This document shows positions 18,157 through 26,991 of a stretch of 58,399 bases of DNA, in pieces. Position 1 is the stretch's first letter. Each line of letters begins with the position of its first letter. The notes beneath the pieces were generated by a model. The model searched no databases. It was not told the origin of the DNA and saw only the letters and a list, made by a program, of their open reading frames with translations. A program made the position numbers and the translations under genes. This stretch comes from Bacillota bacterium (GTDB lineage Bacteria > Bacillota > Clostridia > Lachnospirales > Lachnospiraceae), in NCBI GenBank assembly GCA_023423045.1, contig JAFAGA010000014.1, forward strand, positions 1 through 58,399. The letters are read 5' to 3'.

Positions 18157-18981
18157 ATGATTGAGCTGCCGGAATCTTATGTGCTTGCGGACCAAATCAA
18201 CAAAGAGCTGAAAGGAAAGAAAATAAGGGAGGCAGAGGCGGATCACAGCCCTCATGCCTTTGCCTGGTACACCGAAAACCCGGCCGAATATAATGAAAAG
18301 CTGGCCGGTAAGACCATCACCGGCGCGGACATCTACAGCGGAAATGTCCGAATAAGGGCGGAGGATATGCAAATGATTCTATCCACTCCCATCCGGTTTC
18401 ATGGCAGAGGGGAGAAATTGCCTTTAAAATACCAGCTCTATCTGGGCTTTGAGGATTCGACTTCCATTACCTGCACAATACAGATGTGGGGATGCATGTT
18501 TTGCTTCAAAGAGGGCGATATAAGCGGTATACCGGAGCAGCATGTTCTCAATCATTGCCCCACACCGCTGGAAGAGGGATTTGACGAGGAGTACTTCAGC
18601 GCTCTGCTTCAAAAGGAGAAACTATCATCCCTTTCCGCAAAAGCATTTCTTACGACGCAGCAGAGGATTCCGGGGCTGGGAAACGGTGTGGCCCAGGATA
18701 TTCTATTTGCCGCCCAAATACATCCCAAACGAAAAATGTCCACTCTGGAGGAGCAGGAATTCAAGGCATTGTTCAGAGCGGTCAAGGGGGTTCTTGCGGA
18801 TATGAGGCAGAAGGGCGGAAGGGATACGGAATACGATCTGTATGGACACCGGGGAGGATACCGAACCGTTTTGAGTAAAAATACAATTAATACGCCATGC
18901 CCCATATGCGGAACTCTGATCAGGAAAGAAGCTTATCTGGGCGGAAGCATCTATTTTTGCGAAACCTGTCAGAGGCAATAA
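18157..18981 (+). CDS. Fpg/Nei-family DNA glycosylase homologue lacking the N-terminal catalytic proline
   Basis: 274 residues from the ATG at 18157, which has GGGAGGA 9 bp upstream; the in-frame GTG at 18148 abuts that site and is unsuitable. The order of parts is Fpg/Nei-like: an MIELPE start, a beta-rich N-terminal domain, the H2TH region with QQRIPGLGNGVAQDILFAAQIHP near residue 170, and a C-terminal zinc finger CPIC...CETC. In active Fpg/Nei enzymes residue 2 is the proline nucleophile (MPELPE); here it is isoleucine, while Glu3 is kept. It may have altered lyase chemistry or be a DNA-binding protein only. Confidence 0.8.
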   Translation: MIELPESYVLADQINKELKGKKIREAEADHSPHAFAWYTENPAEYNEKLAGKTITGADIYSGNVRIRAEDMQMILSTPIRFHGRGEKLPLKYQLYLGFEDSTSITCTIQMWGCMFCFKEGDISGIPEQHVLNHCPTPLEEGFDEEYFSALLQKEKLSSLSAKAFLTTQQRIPGLGNGVAQDILFAAQIHPKRKMSTLEEQEFKALFRAVKGVLADMRQKGGRDTEYDLYGHRGGYRTVLSKNTINTPCPICGTLIRKEAYLGGSIYFCETCQRQ

Positions 18982-19012
18982 AGCATATAACAATGAAAGG
19001 GGAAGACAGGGT

Positions 19013-19759
19013 ATGGAAAAAACGGAGATAATCAGGCATATCAATGACGGAGCAAACTTCTACCTTCGGGTGCTGGGAAATGCGGAGCATATGGAGTATA
19101 GTGATAATAATTATTATTCCATGATCAGACCGAAGGCCGGACAGCAGGGTGTCACCTCCGCGTTTAATCTGAGACTGGAGCATCTGCCGGAACAGGAATG
19201 GAAGGAAAAGATTGACGAAATAAAAAAGATGAATCTGCATATCTGGTGGGGTCTTGGATTGTCGGAAAGAATGATGGAGGCCGTATTTGGAGATAACAAA
19301 CCTCTGCCGGCAACGGAGGACAATGACGAGGAGGGTTACATGGCCATGCTGCCGGAGGACAAGCCGGAATATGGGGTAGCCGGCATTACGGTTCGAAGCG
19401 TGTGCAATGCCCATGATTTTAAGCTATGGGCCGATATAAGCAATGAGATATTGCATGGAGGTTATCCTGTTATGCATCCGGGGAATCATTATCATCTGTG
19501 CGAGAGCGGGATTATGCCTTGTTATATAGCATACGATAATGGAAAAGCGGCTTCGGTGTGTTCGGTTATTCATAACAAGGATATTGCATCCCTTGAATTT
19601 GTATGTACTCTGGAAAAATACCGTAATAAAGGGCTGGCCAGAGCGGTTTGTGTTACAGCCATTGAGGAGGCATTCAGCCATGGAGCTAAAATAATTACCC
19701 TGAGAGCTTTTCCGGAGGCAAAGAAGCTATACCTGAATATGGGATTTAAGCTCTATTAA
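19013..19759 (+). CDS. GNAT-family N-acetyltransferase
   Basis: 248 residues. A non-conserved N-terminal half (about 1-120) precedes a GNAT domain with the acetyl-CoA loop RNKGLARAV near residue 203 and the motif-B end AKKLYLNMGFKLY at the C terminus. It starts 31 bp after the Fpg-like gene behind GAAAGGGGAAG, so the two may be co-transcribed. The substrate cannot be predicted; the two-part layout resembles acetyltransferases fused to a degenerate second GNAT half. Confidence 0.75.
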   Translation: MEKTEIIRHINDGANFYLRVLGNAEHMEYSDNNYYSMIRPKAGQQGVTSAFNLRLEHLPEQEWKEKIDEIKKMNLHIWWGLGLSERMMEAVFGDNKPLPATEDNDEEGYMAMLPEDKPEYGVAGITVRSVCNAHDFKLWADISNEILHGGYPVMHPGNHYHLCESGIMPCYIAYDNGKAASVCSVIHNKDIASLEFVCTLEKYRNKGLARAVCVTAIEEAFSHGAKIITLRAFPEAKKLYLNMGFKLY

Positions 19760-19866
19760 ACAAATAAATAACTTATTGAAAATTACACTCTTTTCGTATA
19801 TGCTTTACTTATCCTTTCACAGAACAATATAGGCAATAATATAAATGAAACGGGAGAGACAATAGA

Positions 19867-21243
19867 ATGAGTGTACAAGAAAAACAAAATGACAGGCCCA
19901 AGGTGCATTTTACACCGCCGGCCATGTGGATTAACGATCCCAACGGAATGGTATATGTGGATGGGGTTTATCATCTCTTCTACCAGCACTACCCGGAGGA
20001 CAGCGTCTGGGGGCCCATGCATTGGGGACACGCAGTTTCCAGAGACCTGCTGAACTGGGAGCATCTTCCCATCGCCCTGTATCCGGATGAATTGGGTTAT
20101 ATTTTTTCCGGAAGCTGTGTATATGATGTTCATAATACCTCGGGCTTCGGAGCGGACGGGAAGGCACCCATGGTGGCCCTTTATACCAGCCATGACGGCA
20201 CGACTCAGATGGAGCATCAAAGCGTGGCTTACAGTACGGATTACATACACTTTGAAAAATACAGCCAAAATCCGGTAATTCCTAACCCGGGCATAAAAGA
20301 CTTCAGAGATCCCAAGATGTTCTGGAATGCGGCATATGATTGCTGGAGCATGGTATTGGCGGCAACAGACCGTGTTAATTTTTATTGCACCAGGGATTTA
20401 AAGAGCTGGGAGAAGACGGGAGAATTCCTGATTGGCGGGAATGGCTTGAACGGTATATGCGAATGTCCCGATTGCTTCCCGGTGGAAACCGAGGACGGAA
20501 TCAAATGGATGCTGATCATCAGCGTAATTATTGAAACCGAGAATAAGCTGGCCAATATTCATAAGACTCAATATTATATCGGAACCTTTGACGGAAAAAC
20601 CTTTATTGAGACAGAGAAAGCCGATGGTCCGCTGTGGCTGAATTATGGTCCGGATCATTATGCCGGAGTCACCTTTCAGAATCTGGAGAAGCCGGTGTTA
20701 ATGGGATGGGCAAATAATTGGGCTTATGCGGGTGTTGTTCCTACGCAAGGATATCGTGGACAAATGACCCTCGCCAGCGAAATAACATTGAAAAAGACAC
20801 CTCTGGGATACCGGGCGGCATTTTCTCCTCTTGGACTGGAAGAATTAAGGAAAATGAGCGTTCCGGCAGAAAGCCGGACAGAGATCCCTGCCCAGTCCTT
20901 TGGTCTGGAGGTGGAAGGAACCGGACAAGGAAGAATTACGTTATCCAATACTCTTGGCGAAGAGCTGATAATCGAGGTTAAGGAAGAAGAGATTATCGTT
21001 GACCGCACGAAGGCGGGTAAGAAGGAGTTTAATGAGAAGTACAGCCTGCCGGAATTTAGCAGAGTAAACGCGGCAAGGTATCAGAAGGGCAGCTATCGGC
21101 TGGAGCTGATCTTTGACGTCTCGCTGTTGGAGCTGTTTGCGGAGGATGGGCTAATACCCATTACAATGTCCGTATATCCTGAGAAGCCATATGAAACTCT
21201 TCACATCGAGGGAGAGGCAAAAGCGGCGCTATATCCTCTATAA
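19867..21243 (+). CDS. Glycoside hydrolase family 32 (sucrose-6-phosphate hydrolase / fructan hydrolase)
   Basis: 458 residues, no signal peptide. All three GH32 active-site motifs are visible: WINDPNG (21-27, nucleophile Asp24), RDP (147-149, transition-state stabiliser) and ECPD (199-202, acid/base Glu199). The C-terminal beta-sandwich domain follows from about residue 320. It hydrolyses terminal beta-fructosides such as sucrose, sucrose-6-phosphate or short fructans in the cytoplasm. No PTS or sugar transporter lies next to it, so its substrate route is not shown. A GGGAGAG site precedes the ATG, and a strong terminator follows. Confidence 0.9.
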   Translation: MSVQEKQNDRPKVHFTPPAMWINDPNGMVYVDGVYHLFYQHYPEDSVWGPMHWGHAVSRDLLNWEHLPIALYPDELGYIFSGSCVYDVHNTSGFGADGKAPMVALYTSHDGTTQMEHQSVAYSTDYIHFEKYSQNPVIPNPGIKDFRDPKMFWNAAYDCWSMVLAATDRVNFYCTRDLKSWEKTGEFLIGGNGLNGICECPDCFPVETEDGIKWMLIISVIIETENKLANIHKTQYYIGTFDGKTFIETEKADGPLWLNYGPDHYAGVTFQNLEKPVLMGWANNWAYAGVVPTQGYRGQMTLASEITLKKTPLGYRAAFSPLGLEELRKMSVPAESRTEIPAQSFGLEVEGTGQGRITLSNTLGEELIIEVKEEEIIVDRTKAGKKEFNEKYSLPEFSRVNAARYQKGSYRLELIFDVSLLELFAEDGLIPITMSVYPEKPYETLHIEGEAKAALYPL

Positions 21244-21292
21244 TGCTAAGAACTTTCGGGGAGAGCGTGAAAAGAGATAAAAATAGTATGTA

Positions 21293-21339
21293 AAAAAGTA
21301 CCCGGAGCGGTCTGTCATAAAACCATCCGGGTACTTTTT
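21293..21339. terminator. Strong bidirectional terminator
   Basis: The 14-bp stem pairs 21293-21306 with 21326-21339 (core GTACCCGGA / TCCGGGTAC) with A and T runs at its base on either strand. It serves the convergent GH32 and siderophore operons. Confidence 0.85.
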
Positions 21340-21351
21340 AATATTATTTTA

Positions 21352-22182
21352 TTACATAGGGCAGGAGTACAAAAGCTGCCCGGAATTAACATGATGCCGC
21401 CCCTTCGGAACGATGAAGGGGGAGCAGGAGACCGGATCTTCAATCACGGCGCAGTCAAGTCCGAAGACCTGTTTGATTAATCCTTCCGTAACAACCTCCG
21501 AGGGAGGACCCTGAGAGATGAGCTTTCCCTTATGCAGTGCAAAGATATAATCCGCATATCTGGCGGATAAATTTATGTCATGCAATACCATGACAATGGT
21601 GGTGCCGCGCTTCCGATTCAGGTCCGTAAGCAGATCAAGAATCTCAACCTGATAAGTGATGTCAAGGAAGGTTGTGGGCTCATCCAGCAGCAGAATATCG
21701 GTCTGCTGTGCCAGTGCCATAGCGATCCACACACGCTGGCGCTGTCCGCCGGACAGCTCATCAATATTACGGTTGGCCAGCTCTGTGATACCCATAATCT
21801 CAAGAGCTTCTTCCACTGCCTCATAATCCTTCTTCCCCCAGCCCTTGAAGAAGCTTTGATAGGGGAAGCGTCCCCGGCCTACCAGGTCGGCGACGGCAAT
21901 TCCCTCAGGAACCACCGGAGATTGAGGGAGCAGCCCCAGGACACGTGCCAGCTGTTTTGGCGGAATCTCGCCGATTCTTTTCTCACCCAGAAGAATATCT
22001 CCGGAGGAAGGCTTGATCAGGCGGGCAAGGGTCTTAAGAAGGGTGGATTTTCCGCAGGCATTGGCACCGATAATTACACTGATTTTGTTATTGGGAATGA
22101 CCAAATCTATTCCATGAAGAATGACCTTATTATCATACCCGGCAACAATGTTATTTGCTTTTAGTTGTTGTTCTGATTTCAT
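21352..22182 (-). CDS. Iron-siderophore ABC transporter ATP-binding protein (FepC/FecE family)
   Basis: 276 residues. Walker A is GANACGKST near residue 38, the signature LSGGQRQRVWIAMAL is near 143, and Walker B LLLDEPTTFLDI follows, all in the form typical of FecE/FepC/FhuC ATPases. Last gene of a four-gene operon (binding protein, two permeases, ATPase); it overlaps the upstream permease stop by 4 bp. It powers uptake of ferric siderophore or haem-like compounds. The terminator at 21293-21339 ends the unit. Confidence 0.92.
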   Translation of the reverse strand: MKSEQQLKANNIVAGYDNKVILHGIDLVIPNNKISVIIGANACGKSTLLKTLARLIKPSSGDILLGEKRIGEIPPKQLARVLGLLPQSPVVPEGIAVADLVGRGRFPYQSFFKGWGKKDYEAVEEALEIMGITELANRNIDELSGGQRQRVWIAMALAQQTDILLLDEPTTFLDITYQVEILDLLTDLNRKRGTTIVMVLHDINLSARYADYIFALHKGKLISQGPPSEVVTEGLIKQVFGLDCAVIEDPVSCSPFIVPKGRHHVNSGQLLYSCPM

Positions 22183-23213
22183 GATGACCCTCCAGTTCGA
22201 TTCATTCGAATAAGTAAGAATAGGAGATAGGGGGCACCCAGGATACCGGTGATAACTCCTACCGGGAAACGGGTATCAAAAGCAAACTGACCGATAAGGT
22301 CCGCACCGAGCACCAGCATGGCTCCTACCAGCCCTGATGGCAGTTCGTTGGGAGATCCTGTGCCCACAAGCCGTGTTGCAATGGGACCGGCCAGAAAAGC
22401 TGTGAATGCAATGGGGCCGGTGACTGCCGTGGCAGAGGCGATCAAAAAGACAGAGCTTAGAATCAGCAGAATTCTGATTTGGTCAGCCCTTACCCCAAGA
22501 GTAGTGGCGGATTGTTCCCCTAGTTCCAGAATCTTCAGATGCTTTCCCAGCAGGATAATGATCAGTCCGAAGAAAGCGACCACAAGGAAAAGTCCCGGAA
22601 TATCCCTCATCTGCCTTCCGTTTAAGCTTCCGCTGAGCCACCGGAGTGCACCGGGGACATCATACTGGGATGCTCTGAGCAGCAGAAAGGATACGACCGC
22701 ATTCAGCATGGCTTGGATACCAATACCGATCAGGATTAACCGTCCTCCGGAGAAATTGCCGCCCCGGGAGAGGGTATAAATAAGTGCGGCCACGAAAAGG
22801 CCTGCCATTACAGAAGCAAACGATACCAGGGTTCCGCTTATATTAAGTACCAGAATACAAAAAACCGCCGCCGCGCTTGAGCCGGAGGAGATACCGATAA
22901 TATCCGGGCTGGCCAGCGGATTTCGGAGCATGGTCTGAAAGGCGCTGCCGGCCATACCAAAGGCAATCCCGGCAAGAAGACCGGAAAGCATCCGGGGAAG
23001 CCTCAGGGTGCTGATAGCAAAGGAAGCCCCCTGAATCTGCTCGCCCAGAAGCACCCGGATAACCACCTCAGGGGAATACAGGGTATTGCCAAGCAAAAGC
23101 ATGGCAGCGCAGAGCAAAAATGTAAAGACGACCAGGAAAGCCGTCACAATAAGCCATCGAAGCCTTCTTGAACGGTAGCCTGATTTGAGGAGTGTAAGAG
23201 TATTTACAGTCAT
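22179..23213 (-). CDS. FecCD-family iron-siderophore ABC permease (second subunit)
   Basis: 344 residues with about ten membrane segments. FecCD signatures are present: LRLPRMLSGLLAGIAFGMAGSAFQTMLRNPLASPDIIGISSG near residue 70-110 and TGPIAFTAFLAGPIATRL near 265. It follows another FecCD permease with a 4-bp overlap, giving a heterodimeric channel. Confidence 0.92.
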   Translation of the reverse strand: MTVNTLTLLKSGYRSRRLRWLIVTAFLVVFTFLLCAAMLLLGNTLYSPEVVIRVLLGEQIQGASFAISTLRLPRMLSGLLAGIAFGMAGSAFQTMLRNPLASPDIIGISSGSSAAAVFCILVLNISGTLVSFASVMAGLFVAALIYTLSRGGNFSGGRLILIGIGIQAMLNAVVSFLLLRASQYDVPGALRWLSGSLNGRQMRDIPGLFLVVAFFGLIIILLGKHLKILELGEQSATTLGVRADQIRILLILSSVFLIASATAVTGPIAFTAFLAGPIATRLVGTGSPNELPSGLVGAMLVLGADLIGQFAFDTRFPVGVITGILGAPYLLFLLIRMNRTGGSS

Positions 23214-24208
23214 AATGATCGCACCTTCGTTCTCATGGCAATAATAATTAGGATGGGGGCTCCCAGAAAAGCAGTGACAATTCCGGCTTCCAGTTCACTG
23301 GGGCTGCCGATCAGTCTTCCTATAACATCAGCCAATGTTAATACAATCGACCCTCCAACCGCTGACATCGGGATAATCAGCCGGAGGTTCGGACCGCAGA
23401 GGAGGCGCACCGTATGGGGAACCATGAGGCCCACAAAACCAATCGGTCCGGCCAGCGCCGTAGTTGCTCCGCACAGGAGAACGCCTGCCAGGGCACCGGC
23501 GATTCTTACCGTTCCCGTGCGGACCCCAAGGCCGGTAGCAACATCATCTCCCAGAGCGAGAGCATTCAAAGCAGGTGAGGCCAGAATACCAATCACCAAC
23601 CCAAGAATCAGAAAAGGAAGAACAGAAGAGATTCCTTTCCAGGTCGCCCCGCTGATGCTGCCCACCTGCCAGAAGCGAAAGGCGTTCATTACATCGGTAC
23701 GAGGCAGAATAATGGCACTGACCAGGGAGGAGAGGGCTGCACTGGTGGCAGCGCCGGCCAGGGCAAGCTTAATGGGCGTTGCCCCGCCGCGTCCCATGGA
23801 ACCAATTCCATAGACAAATACGGCTGTAACAGCAGCGCCGGCCAAAGCAAACCATATGTATTGGCCGGCGGTATTGATATGAAAGAATGCGATGCCGCTC
23901 ACTACGAACAGGGAGGCGCCCGTATTAACTCCCAGAACACTGGGGTCCGCTATGGGGTTACGGGTGATGGACTGCATGAGGACACCGGATACCCCAAGGG
24001 AGGCTCCGGCGACTAGGCCGAAGACCGTCCTTGGAATACGTTCCCGGACTACAACATGACTTATGGAAGCTGCATCAAAATGCAGCAAAGCATCTATCAC
24101 TTCCGAAAAGCTGATATAACGGGCACCGAATGCCAGGGAGGCAATCACGCATATTGCAAGACAGATTAGACTGCCGACAGACAGTGCTGTTATTTTTACA
24201 TGCTTCAT
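23210..24208 (-). CDS. FecCD-family iron-siderophore ABC permease (first subunit)
   Basis: 332 residues, about ten membrane helices. The diagnostic stretches are RIPRTVFGLVAGASLGVSGVLMQSITRNPIADPSVLGVNTGAS (around 60-100) and the coupling loop region AGPIGFVGLMVPHTVRLL near 255. It overlaps the binding-protein gene upstream and the second permease downstream by 4 bp each, which implies translational coupling and equal stoichiometry. Confidence 0.92.
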   Translation of the reverse strand: MKHVKITALSVGSLICLAICVIASLAFGARYISFSEVIDALLHFDAASISHVVVRERIPRTVFGLVAGASLGVSGVLMQSITRNPIADPSVLGVNTGASLFVVSGIAFFHINTAGQYIWFALAGAAVTAVFVYGIGSMGRGGATPIKLALAGAATSAALSSLVSAIILPRTDVMNAFRFWQVGSISGATWKGISSVLPFLILGLVIGILASPALNALALGDDVATGLGVRTGTVRIAGALAGVLLCGATTALAGPIGFVGLMVPHTVRLLCGPNLRLIIPMSAVGGSIVLTLADVIGRLIGSPSELEAGIVTAFLGAPILIIIAMRTKVRSL

Positions 24209-25314
24209 TGTACTTTATCAGCTGCCTCTCCGAATAAACTCAGATATTCATCAATGGTTGCAGGAATGGAAAGCGCACTGGGAGTGCCGGAAGCCGCCAG
24301 CGGTGTTCCATCTTCAATCATCACTACCGAGCCTCTCTGAATTGCGGGAAAAGTGCCCATCAGAGGGTCTGCCTGCAGAGCCTCCAGCAGGGCCTGATCG
24401 CCATAAGCAACGGCAATATCGATATCTGCCAGCAGGTCAACATTCTCAGAGCTCATTTCAATAGCAAAGCTTGCGGAATCCTGGGACATTGTGATTACAC
24501 TTTCCGGTACCTTCATTCCCAGATCGGTCAGGTATGCCGCACGAGGATCTGTGGGAAGATAGATATAAAATTTACCTAAATCAGATGGAATGAAATAGAA
24601 GAAGGCTGCGCTTTTTCCGTTGATCTGAGGATATTCCATGGTTTTCTCTGCAATCAGAGTCTCTAATTCATGCACCAGGGCCTCACCATCTGCCTCTCTT
24701 CCCATACCTGCCGCATCAAGAATAATCTGATCGCGCCATAAGGTCTGCCAGGCAAGTGTCGGATATGCGATTACCGGAGCGATCTGACTTAAAAGATCAT
24801 ATTCCTCCTGTGTGAGACCGGAATAAGACGCAAGGATGACATCCGGCTGAACATCGTTGATTGCCTCATAGTTCAGACCATCCGTATCATTGAAAAGTAC
24901 CGGATTCTCCTCACCCAGCTCTTTAAACTTTGCCAAGGTCCAAGGCAGCAGGCGGCTGCCGTCTGTAACACCGTAGTTCGCTTCTGATACACCAACGGGA
25001 ACGACGCCCAGAGCCAGGGGGACATCCTGATTACCCCAGGAGATCGTGGCAATACGCTCAGGCTTGCTCTCAAGTATGGTTTCTCCGAAGGCATGCTTTA
25101 TCGTAAGCGGGTATTCGGGTGAGGCAACCTCGGAAGAACGGTCTTCCGGGGCAGTGGTCGGCTCCGCAGGTGCAGCCGTTGCTTCGGCGGGCACAGTAGG
25201 GTCTGCCGTCTGGTTGGGAGAGTTTTTAGCTGAACTGGAGCAGCCTGTAATTGACAGGACAAGGGCAAGCGCCAGTATACTTTTTGCATAGAAGTGAAAT
25301 CTTTTAAGACTCAT
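24205..25314 (-). CDS. Iron-siderophore-binding lipoprotein (FepB/FhuD-like)
   Basis: 369 residues. A lipoprotein signal ends in SITGC with the anchoring Cys25. A Ser/Pro/Thr/Ala/Glu-rich linker (26-65) tethers the class III binding domain, which opens with the usual PERIATISWGNQDVPLALGVVPVG segment near residue 85. The periplasmic-binding family Peripla_BP_2 pattern, YDLLSQIAPVIAYP, lies near 170. First gene of the operon, with the promoter and palindrome immediately upstream. Substrate class: ferric siderophore; the exact chelate is unknown. Confidence 0.92.
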   Translation of the reverse strand: MSLKRFHFYAKSILALALVLSITGCSSSAKNSPNQTADPTVPAEATAAPAEPTTAPEDRSSEVASPEYPLTIKHAFGETILESKPERIATISWGNQDVPLALGVVPVGVSEANYGVTDGSRLLPWTLAKFKELGEENPVLFNDTDGLNYEAINDVQPDVILASYSGLTQEEYDLLSQIAPVIAYPTLAWQTLWRDQIILDAAGMGREADGEALVHELETLIAEKTMEYPQINGKSAAFFYFIPSDLGKFYIYLPTDPRAAYLTDLGMKVPESVITMSQDSASFAIEMSSENVDLLADIDIAVAYGDQALLEALQADPLMGTFPAIQRGSVVMIEDGTPLAASGTPSALSIPATIDEYLSLFGEAADKVQ

Positions 25315-25353
25315 GATGATTTTCCTTTCTTTCCAGATAGTCTATTATGTATT

Positions 25354-25410
25354 AGTTAGTTAGCATAAACTAACTTAGTATATCCTATCGGAATAATGGA
25401 AATTTGTCAA
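25354..25410 (-). promoter_or_regulatory. Siderophore operon promoter with palindromic operator at +1
   Basis: On the minus strand -35 TTGACA (25405-25410), a 17-bp spacer and -10 TAGGAT (25382-25387). Immediately downstream is a perfect inverted repeat, AGTTAGTT (25354-25361) with AACTAACT (25368-25375). Its TTAG...CTAA character recalls DtxR/IdeR-type iron boxes more than a classical Fur box. That link is an inference. Confidence 0.65.
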
Positions 25411-25498
25411 GGTTTAAATTTTTAAAAAGAGATCCATATGTTACAGTTCGGGTGTGGTAAAGAAGTAAGGAGTGATTATCGAAGGAATCTGAAAGTAA

Positions 25499-25543
25499 TA
25501 GAGGCAGCCACCTTACCAATTATCAGGAAGGAGGCTGCCTCTA
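25499..25543 (-). terminator. Terminator of the ubiD-ubiX operon
   Basis: TAGAGGCAGCC (25499-25509) pairs with GGCTGCCTCTA (25533-25543), an 11-bp stem, 39 bp downstream of the ubiX-like stop on the minus strand. Confidence 0.75.
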
Positions 25544-25581
25544 TCTCTATTCCGCCAAAAGCAACCGGCGGATATTTTATG

Positions 25582-26169
25582 TTATTCTCCCCAGCGCAGG
25601 AAGCCTGGAACCGGAATATGGAACCGGTCCAGCAGCTTGCCTATAATCTGCCGATTCATCTCTTCCAAGGTGTCCGGCCTGCTGTAATAAGGTGCAACCG
25701 GAGGCATAACAAATGCACCGGCCTCTGCAAGGGTCAGCATATTTCTTAAATGAATGGTGCTTAAGGGACTTTCTCTTGGAACCAGCACCAGAGTCCGGCG
25801 TTCTTTCAAGGTGACGTCGGCGGCTCGAAGGAGCAGATTATCGCTGTAGCCGCAGGCAATTCCGGCTGCGGTCTTCATGCTGCAGGGGAGGAGGAGCATT
25901 CCCTCGGTACGATAAGTGCCGCTGGCGATTTTTGCGCCGTAATCATGGATATCATAGGCGAAGTCAGCCATTGCCTCTACCTGGGTGGGGGTATAGTCCG
26001 TCTCCTGGGCGATGGTCATCTGTGCGCCCTTTGAGATTACAAGATGGGTTTCCCAATCGGGGCAGGCTTTCATTAAGTGGAGAAGTTGAATCGTCAGGGA
26101 GGCACCGCTGGCACCGCTCATGCCGATGATTAATCTTTTTTTACTGCTGTAAGGAAGGCTTTGTTCCAT
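25582..26169 (-). CDS. ubiX: UbiX-family flavin prenyltransferase
   Basis: 195 residues. It opens with the flavin-binding GMSGASGA motif (16-23) and carries LLLPCSMKTAAGIACGYSDNLLLRAADVTLKERRTLVLVPRESP, the hallmark of UbiX/Pad1 enzymes that attach a dimethylallyl unit to FMN to make prenylated FMN. Prenyl-FMN is the cofactor of UbiD decarboxylases, and a UbiD homologue is the first gene of this same operon. Last gene of the operon, 48 bp after the permease. In menaquinone-futalosine organisms the equivalent is called MqnM. Confidence 0.92.
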   Translation of the reverse strand: MEQSLPYSSKKRLIIGMSGASGASLTIQLLHLMKACPDWETHLVISKGAQMTIAQETDYTPTQVEAMADFAYDIHDYGAKIASGTYRTEGMLLLPCSMKTAAGIACGYSDNLLLRAADVTLKERRTLVLVPRESPLSTIHLRNMLTLAEAGAFVMPPVAPYYSRPDTLEEMNRQIIGKLLDRFHIPVPGFLRWGE

Positions 26170-26217
26170 AGGATATCTCCTTTCTGCAGGCTCATGGGAA
26201 ATACAATATATCCTGCG

Positions 26218-26991
26218 TTAGCGGGGTAGTTGGATGGCTTGTTCGGCATGGCTCCACCGGCAGACACTATAGGCGAGAGCATCGATTGCGGCAAACAGGA
26301 AGAAGCCGATAATGGCAATGGTTATAATTCCGGTGTACATTTCGACATAGTTAATTCTGGACCAGGCATCCAGAATATAATAGCCCATTCCATAGGTGGT
26401 GCCATAGCCTTCCACAAAGAAGAGGATGGACATGGCGGCCCCCAGGGATACCCTGAGGCTGGTGAGCAGCTGGGGCAGGATGGCAGGCAGAGTCACATGG
26501 CGCAGGATGGAAAGCTTGCCTGCACCCAGACTTTTCAGGATATGGTACATGGAAGGATCAATGGTCCGGATGCTGTCGCGAACCGATACGATCACCTGGA
26601 ATACGATGACCAGCACCATAATTACAATCTTGGAGCCGTCCCGCATGCCAAGAAGCAGCATTGCGATGGGAAGCAGGGCAGTCTTCGGGATGGGGTAGCT
26701 AAAGTAAATCAGGGGATATAAAATCTGGTTCATCCTCCGGGAGTAGGCCAGGAGAATTCCCAGGGGAATACCGATGAGCAGGGACAGGGCCAGACCGGCT
26801 CCGACTCTTCTCAGGCTGTACATAATGTGGATCAGCATGTGATCTTTTATAACAAGAGCAAAGCTTTGATATACCTTCAGGGGGCTGATAATGACCGTAG
26901 TATCGGTCAGAAGATACGCAATCAGCCAGATTAAATTGACTGATAAAAAGCCCTGGATAAATACCAGGCATAGCTTTAATAATCTATTCAA
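26218..26991 (-). CDS. ABC transporter permease (SsuC/ThiX/TauC-like)
   Basis: 257 residues, about six membrane helices. The EAA coupling loop is near residue 165 (HILKSLGAGKLSILRHVTLPAILPQLLTSLRVSLGAAMSILF). The class imports small anions or aromatics (sulfonates, nitrate, pyrimidine precursors). It overlaps the ATPase gene by 8 bp, so both are co-translated inside the quinone-enzyme operon. Confidence 0.9.
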   Translation of the reverse strand: MNRLLKLCLVFIQGFLSVNLIWLIAYLLTDTTVIISPLKVYQSFALVIKDHMLIHIMYSLRRVGAGLALSLLIGIPLGILLAYSRRMNQILYPLIYFSYPIPKTALLPIAMLLLGMRDGSKIVIMVLVIVFQVIVSVRDSIRTIDPSMYHILKSLGAGKLSILRHVTLPAILPQLLTSLRVSLGAAMSILFFVEGYGTTYGMGYYILDAWSRINYVEMYTGIITIAIIGFFLFAAIDALAYSVCRWSHAEQAIQLPR

